64,000 nt of DNA from Lysobacter sp. cf310. Its GTDB lineage: Bacteria > Pseudomonadota > Gammaproteobacteria > Xanthomonadales > Xanthomonadaceae. Every line of letters begins with the position of its first letter. The first letter of the stretch is position 1. The stretch covers positions 729,032-793,031 of the forward strand of contig NZ_FOSS01000002.1 in assembly GCF_900114355.1 (NCBI RefSeq). Reading direction: 5' to 3'. Both the position numbers and the translations under genes were made by a program. Shown piece after piece: positions 59,704 to 64,000 of the stretch. The notes under the pieces are model-generated. The model saw only the letters and a program-made list of their open reading frames with translations, made no database searches and was not told the origin of the DNA.

Positions 59704-60111
59704 TCACTCAAGCCGAAGTTCGACGCCATCCTCGGCCTCAGCGCCGCCCGTCCCATGCGCCTCGACGATCTCCAGCAGCCAATCGAAGACCGTCGCACCC
59801 TCCCCCCTTTGCGCCAGCTCCAATCTCGCTTGCACCGATTCGATGTTATCCGGATGGCAGCGCTCGAGGCGGACGCGAAGTTGCCGGGCCGTTTCGGCGT
59901 GATCCAGACGTCGCCGCGAGAGCAGATGATGCTTCCAGCGCAGGACGAAGCCGCCCTCGGGCGTTCCGAACCCTCCGCGCAGAACGTCGTTGAAGGCGTC
60001 CAGATTGCGCCCCCAACCGCCGCAGCCGCACAGGGCCCTCTCCTCGAAGTGGGTAAAGAACTCTTCCAGTGTCGAAAACGAGGATCCGTCGATCTCGATG
60101 ACTTGCTTCAT
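59704..60111 (-). CDS. Barstar-family ribonuclease inhibitor-like protein
   Basis: A 135-residue protein. KQVIEIDGSSFSTLEEFFTHFEERALCG followed by WGRNLDAFNDVLRGGFGTPE (in fragments) is the barstar pattern in which the Asp/Trp-rich helix blocks the barnase active site; the Trp-Gly and Leu-Asp-Ala-Phe-Asn-Asp residues are visible. No barnase-type RNase gene lies in the window. Likely protects against incoming toxic RNases or an internal one elsewhere. Confidence 0.9.
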   Translation of the reverse strand: MKQVIEIDGSSFSTLEEFFTHFEERALCGCGGWGRNLDAFNDVLRGGFGTPEGGFVLRWKHHLLSRRRLDHAETARQLRVRLERCHPDNIESVQARLELAQRGEGATVFDWLLEIVEAHGTGGAEAEDGVELRLE

Positions 60112-60264
60112 GATCTTGTCTTGGCCCAGTCGCGAACCACTCGGCCGTCACGGGCGCGGCGGCGTGCAAGGGCTGAGTATGACGTCGCCTGCGTGCCGAC
60201 AAGCGCGAAAGGGCGCGCGGGATTTCCTTTCGCAAATATGCGTTGCGACTTCGCCTTGAGTGAA

Positions 60265-60720
60265 CTAGCCTCGCCGCCGAACGAAATAGACGACCTCACC
60301 GGCATCGCCGACACTGCCTATCTGGTGCGTGCCGACAGGAACCGCGGCTGCGACCCAATCCGGAACAGTCGGATCCCAGTCCACTGCGTGGAAACCATGC
60401 GGGTAAGCGGTCCCATTGGGGTTGCGCGAGTGGGCATGCACCGCGTTGTCCATGGTGTTGCTGCACAGCGTCGCCCATAACTGGATCGGCTCCGAGCGAT
60501 CTTTCGCGAACGTTTCGAGGTATTGCAACAGTCGAACCGTTGCGGCCGCGATCTCCGGGACGTTCTCCGGGCCGGTGTTTCCGCGCCCGTACCAGTCGAC
60601 ATGAACATGCCAAAAGTCGAACCAGCTGTTCATATCAAGGCGATCGATCTGGCGGCGTCCGCGCGCCTCCGCACGCGCCCAGTAGGCTTGCATTCGTTTG
60701 CGGTAGCGGCGATCCATCAT
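60265..60720 (-). CDS. Hypothetical protein, part of the immunity-like cluster
   Basis: A 151-residue soluble protein with basic start (MMDRRYRKRMQAYW), an aromatic core (SWFDFWHVHVDWYGRGN), and GTAYPHGFHAVDWDPTVPDW near the end. No family recognised. Size, location and aromatic content fit the immunity-like genes on either side. The first two codons are both ATG. Confidence 0.6.
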   Translation of the reverse strand: MMDRRYRKRMQAYWARAEARGRRQIDRLDMNSWFDFWHVHVDWYGRGNTGPENVPEIAAATVRLLQYLETFAKDRSEPIQLWATLCSNTMDNAVHAHSRNPNGTAYPHGFHAVDWDPTVPDWVAAAVPVGTHQIGSVGDAGEVVYFVRRRG

Positions 60721-60863
60721 GCGAAACCAAGGCCTGAGTTAAGAAGTTGTCGTACTCGGCGCGGAAGTCGTCGAACGGCATGCGCCCAGCCGCGCACTCT
60801 CGTACCGGTCGATCGGCACGATCCAGCGCAGCAATGAGATCGATCTCCGGCGGATACGGGCAC

Positions 60864-61181
60864 CTACCTAAACTGGTTCGAGTCGAGCTGAGTCGAAGCT
60901 GGGGTTTTGGCGGCCCGCCCCGCACCGGGTCGCGTTGGGTCATCGCGCCGCCTGCCCGCGCCACGAGGCCGAGCCAACAGGTAAGCGCCGACCAGGAGCG
61001 CAAGAACGCCGAGCATCGCAGGCTGCCACCAGGGGCCGGGAGCCAGTCTCAGGTATGAGTGGCTGCCGAGCCGGACCAGAGGGACCGCCGTACCCATCGC
61101 ATACGCAAATGCGAGCGCGGCCAGCCCCAGGGCCAGTAGCACCGAGGCTGCGATGATTTGTACCCTGCTGGGTATCGCCAT
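60864..61181 (-). CDS. Small membrane protein
   Basis: A 105-residue protein with two helices (about 8-28 and 50-67) separated by GSHSYLRLAPGPW, and a basic Arg/Pro-rich C-terminal tail. Start MAIPSRVQI at 61181. No family recognised. It diverges from the secreted-protein gene at 61422. Confidence 0.6.
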   Translation of the reverse strand: MAIPSRVQIIAASVLLALGLAALAFAYAMGTAVPLVRLGSHSYLRLAPGPWWQPAMLGVLALLVGAYLLARPRGAGRRRDDPTRPGAGRAAKTPASTQLDSNQFR

Positions 61182-61421
61182 GGTCGATTCCACTTCCAGC
61201 CGCCATTGAATTCTGCGGCCAGACGCGTTCCGACGCCATGCATGGCCCTGCGTCCGGGCCTCGCGCCCCGCTTTCGCCTGCGTCCACCGTATGAGGGGCC
61301 AATGAGGCCGCTCCTCCGCCTGGATGATCTCGGGCGGACCGACCCGCCACCGACTCACCATCGGCTTGACCCCGCCCGAGCCCATCGCCATGCTCGCTGC
61401 GCTCACTCAGGGGACCCTTCC

Positions 61422-62150
61422 ATGCGCCGTCTACGCACCTTGTTCATGTTGTGCCTGAGCCTCGCGGCCGTCGCGCCGGCGTGGGCCGGCCATACCGGGG
61501 TGCCGGTGGGGCAGATCCGGATCGACGAGCTGATGGGCGACACCCAGAAGACCGGGGGCGGGATCGGCAGCAGCGAAATGATCTGGTGGCTGCCGCCGCA
61601 GCTGTGGGCCTATGTGCTGGACCAGCAGAGCGCCGGCGCCAAGGGCGCCGCCAAGCAGGCTAACCAGGAGGTGTCCCGGCAGTTCCAGGACCTGTTCTCC
61701 CGGCACACGGTGATCGCGGCCCTGCGGATCAACAACCAGGAGCCGGATATCAGCTTCACCAGCGAGGCCGAGCTGCGCAGCCAACTGCAGCTGGTCGATA
61801 TGTATGGCGGGGTCCACCGGCCTATCGCCGACGACAAAGTCGACCCGGCGCTGAAGGGCCTGCTGAACACCATGCGGCCGATGTTCACCAGCATGATCGG
61901 TCCGGCAGGCGAGAATATGCAGTTCTACGTGTTCGCCGGCCGTACCGCCGACGACAAACCCGTCGCCGACCCGCTCGGGGATGGCAAGATGCTGGTCCGG
62001 CTGAGCCGTAGCGAGTTCAGCTTCCGCCTGCCCCTGGGCGGCCTGTTGCCGGCGCGGCGCGACCCCGCCAATGGCGAGACCTTCCCGGGCGGCTACCGCT
62101 ACAACCCCTATACCGGCGCCGAATTGCAGGCCGTCGGCGCCGGGCGCTAA
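61422..62150 (+). CDS. Secreted hypothetical protein upstream of parE
   Basis: A 242-residue protein with a signal peptide (MRRLRTLFMLCLSLAAVAPAWA). The mature part contains VGQIRIDELMGDTQKTGGG, IWWLPPQLWAYVLDQQ, a helical AKGAAKQANQEVSRQFQDLF region and LSRSEFSFRLPLGGLLPARR. Not recognised as a known family. It ends 38 bases before parE on the same strand and may share its transcript; exported location is inferred. Confidence 0.75.
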   Translation: MRRLRTLFMLCLSLAAVAPAWAGHTGVPVGQIRIDELMGDTQKTGGGIGSSEMIWWLPPQLWAYVLDQQSAGAKGAAKQANQEVSRQFQDLFSRHTVIAALRINNQEPDISFTSEAELRSQLQLVDMYGGVHRPIADDKVDPALKGLLNTMRPMFTSMIGPAGENMQFYVFAGRTADDKPVADPLGDGKMLVRLSRSEFSFRLPLGGLLPARRDPANGETFPGGYRYNPYTGAELQAVGAGR

Positions 62151-62188
62151 CCGATTCCCCCTTTGCGTCACTACCCCATGCAGGTTTC

Positions 62189-64000
62189 ATGAGCAGTCGT
62201 TACAACGCCGCCGATATCGAAGTCCTTTCCGGCCTGGACCCCGTCAAACGCCGTCCGGGCATGTACACCGACACCACCCGGCCCAACCATCTGGCCCAGG
62301 AGGTGATCGACAACGCCGTCGACGAGGCCCTGGCCGGACACGCGCGCAGCATCGAAGTGATCCTGCACGCCGACGGCAGCGCCGAGGTGTCCGACGACGG
62401 CCGCGGCATGCCGGTCGACATCCACCCGGAGGAGAAGATCCCCGGCGTGGAACTGATCCTGACCCGCCTGCACGCCGGCGGTAAGTTCAGCAACAAGAAC
62501 TACACCTTCTCCGGCGGTCTGCACGGCGTCGGCGTCAGCGTGGTCAATGCGCTGTCGACCCTGGTCGAAGTGCACATCAAGCGCGACGGCAACGAATACC
62601 GCATGACCTTCAAGGACGGCGACCGCGCCACCCCGCTGGAGGTGGTCGGCACGGTCGGCAAGAAGAACACCGGCACCCGCGTACGCTTCTGGCCCGACGC
62701 CAAGTACTTCGACACGCCCAAGTTCAACCTGCGCTCGCTCAAGCACCTGCTGCGCGCCAAGGCCGTGCTCTGCCCCGGCCTGAGCGTGAAGCTGCACGAC
62801 GTCGCCAGCGGCGAAACCGCCGAGTGGTACTACGAGGACGGCCTGCGCGACTACCTGCGCGGCGAGCTTGAGGGCCGCGGCGAGCTGCTGCCGCCGGACC
62901 TGTTCGTCGGCCAGCTCAAGAAGGACACCGAAGTGGCCGACTGGGCGGTGGCCTGGGTGCCGGACGGCGAACTGGTGCAGGAAAGCTACGTCAACCTGAT
63001 CCCGACCGCGCAGCACGGCACCCACGTCAACGGCCTGCGTACCGGCTTCACCGACGCGCTGCGCGAGTTCTGCGACTTCCGCAATCTGCTGCCGCGCGGC
63101 GTCAAGCTGGCGCCGGAAGACGTGTGGGACCGGGTCGCGTTCGTGCTCAGCATCAAGATGACCGACCCGCAGTTCAGCGGCCAGACCAAGGAGCGTCTGT
63201 CGTCGCGCCAGGCCGCCGGCTTCGTCGAGGGCGCCGCCCACGATGCGTTCTCGTTGTGGCTGAACCAGCACACCGAACTGGGCGAGAAGATCGCCCAGCT
63301 CGCGATCGAGCGCGCCGCGGCGCGTTTGAAGACCGAAAAGCAGATCGTCCGCAAGAAGATCACCCAGGGCCCGGCCCTGCCCGGCAAGCTCGCCGACTGC
63401 ACCTCGCAGGATTTGTCGCGCACCGAGCTGTTCCTGGTCGAAGGCGACTCGGCGGGCGGCAGCGCGCGCCAGGCGCGCGACAAGGATTTCCAGGCGATCC
63501 TGCCGCTGCGCGGCAAGATCCTCAATACCTGGGAAGTCGCGTCCGGCAGCGTGCTGGCCTCGCAGGAAGTGCACGACCTGGCGGTCGCGATCGGCTGCGA
63601 TCCGGGTAAGGAGGACATCACCGGGCTGCGCTACGGCAAGGTCATCATCCTGGCCGACGCCGACTCCGACGGCCTGCACATCGCGACCCTGCTCAGCGCG
63701 CTGTTCCTGCGCCATTTCCCGGCGCTGGTCGCGGCCGGCCACATCTTCGTGGCGATGCCGCCGCTGTTCCGCGTCGACGTGGGCAAGCAGGTGTTCTACG
63801 CCCTGGACGAGGAAGAGAAGCGCATCCTGCTGGAGAAGATCGAACGCGAGAAGATCCGCGGCGCGATCAACGTCACCCGCTTCAAGGGCCTGGGCGAGAT
63901 GAACGCCTCGCAGCTGCGCGAGTCGACCATCCACCCCGACACCCGCCGCCTGGTCCAGCTGACCGTCGACGACGGCACCGAAACCCATTCGCTGATGGAC
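62189..64000 (+). CDS. parE: DNA topoisomerase IV subunit B, truncated by window end
   Basis: 604 codons are visible with no stop; the family is about 630 residues, so nearly all is present. The GHKL ATPase shows NAVDEALAGHARS, DDGRGMPVDIHP and AGGKFSNKNYTFSGGLHGVG; the transducer follows; the Toprim domain shows LFLVEGDSAGGSARQARDK and DADSDGLHIATLLSAL. The VEGDSAGG and DSDG pattern fits type IIA B subunits, and lack of the GyrB insert, plus overall length, points to ParE. With ParC it decatenates chromosomes. ATG 62189 follows CAGGTTTC. Confidence 0.97.
   Translation, partial: MSSRYNAADIEVLSGLDPVKRRPGMYTDTTRPNHLAQEVIDNAVDEALAGHARSIEVILHADGSAEVSDDGRGMPVDIHPEEKIPGVELILTRLHAGGKFSNKNYTFSGGLHGVGVSVVNALSTLVEVHIKRDGNEYRMTFKDGDRATPLEVVGTVGKKNTGTRVRFWPDAKYFDTPKFNLRSLKHLLRAKAVLCPGLSVKLHDVASGETAEWYYEDGLRDYLRGELEGRGELLPPDLFVGQLKKDTEVADWAVAWVPDGELVQESYVNLIPTAQHGTHVNGLRTGFTDALREFCDFRNLLPRGVKLAPEDVWDRVAFVLSIKMTDPQFSGQTKERLSSRQAAGFVEGAAHDAFSLWLNQHTELGEKIAQLAIERAAARLKTEKQIVRKKITQGPALPGKLADCTSQDLSRTELFLVEGDSAGGSARQARDKDFQAILPLRGKILNTWEVASGSVLASQEVHDLAVAIGCDPGKEDITGLRYGKVIILADADSDGLHIATLLSALFLRHFPALVAAGHIFVAMPPLFRVDVGKQVFYALDEEEKRILLEKIEREKIRGAINVTRFKGLGEMNASQLRESTIHPDTRRLVQLTVDDGTETHSLMD

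Noticed and set aside
62171-63988. Long minus-strand open frame opposite parE
   Set aside because: ParE motifs are complete on the plus strand; the antisense product has no recognisable features.

Overview
The window is a GC-rich chromosomal segment of a gammaproteobacterium of the Lysobacter/Xanthomonadaceae type. The evidence is the gene order (miaA-hfq-hflX-hflK-hflC-DUF2065, rlmE-ftsH-folP, pyrG-kdsA-eno-ftsB-ispD-ispF-truD and surE-pcm-yqaA-nlpD), two proteins with the C-terminal secretion domain of Xanthomonadales type IV (bacteria-killing) effectors, abundant GTAG/GTGG-headed palindromic repeats, and LytS/LytTR two-component systems. The genus is inferred; no rRNA is present to fix it. 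There are no tRNAs, rRNAs, insertion sequences or CRISPR arrays.

Layout. 0-3 kb: the end of one type IV effector, a complete second effector with a possible L,D-transpeptidase-like centre, and a candidate immunity lipoprotein just downstream. 3-14 kb: two LytS/LytTR systems plus a third, orphan, kinase that is a tandem copy of its neighbour; between them an ArsR-controlled AHSA1/membrane/VOC cluster and a serine beta-lactamase-like enzyme. 13-22 kb: small regulators with readable operators (XRE, TetR and a MerR-like site) next to stress or detoxification enzymes, an ECF sigma factor with its DGPF partner, and a SLC13/RCK transporter. 22-37.9 kb: housekeeping genes, namely purA, the hfl/hfq/miaA block, folP, ftsH, rlmE and yhbY. 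The usual hflC-DUF2065-purA run is split by a three-gene cassette on the other strand (DUF2306, LytS kinase, LytTR regulator). A 1.15 kb gene-free stretch between folP and miaA carries four copies of a repeat made of paired DnaA-box-like sequences.

38-51 kb: Mth938-like and M15 peptidase genes, then a long minus-strand set for cell-wall and envelope upkeep (nlpD-type M23 factor, yqaA, pcm, surE), isoprenoid precursors (ispD, ispF), pseudouridine synthesis (truD), division (ftsB), glycolysis (eno), LPS Kdo (kdsA) and CTP (pyrG). Many are translationally coupled by ATGA overlaps. Small uncharacterised genes sit inside this run, between ispD and ispF and between eno and kdsA.

51-61 kb: an accessory stretch of about twenty small genes, mostly on the minus strand: DUF488, phosphodiester glycosidase, RraB-like, LprI-like, GFA, zinc-ribbon, DUF2750, WGR, NTF2-like and a barstar-family inhibitor. 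Several look like immunity genes without an adjacent toxin. 61.4-64 kb: a secreted protein and parE (topoisomerase IV subunit B), cut by the window end.
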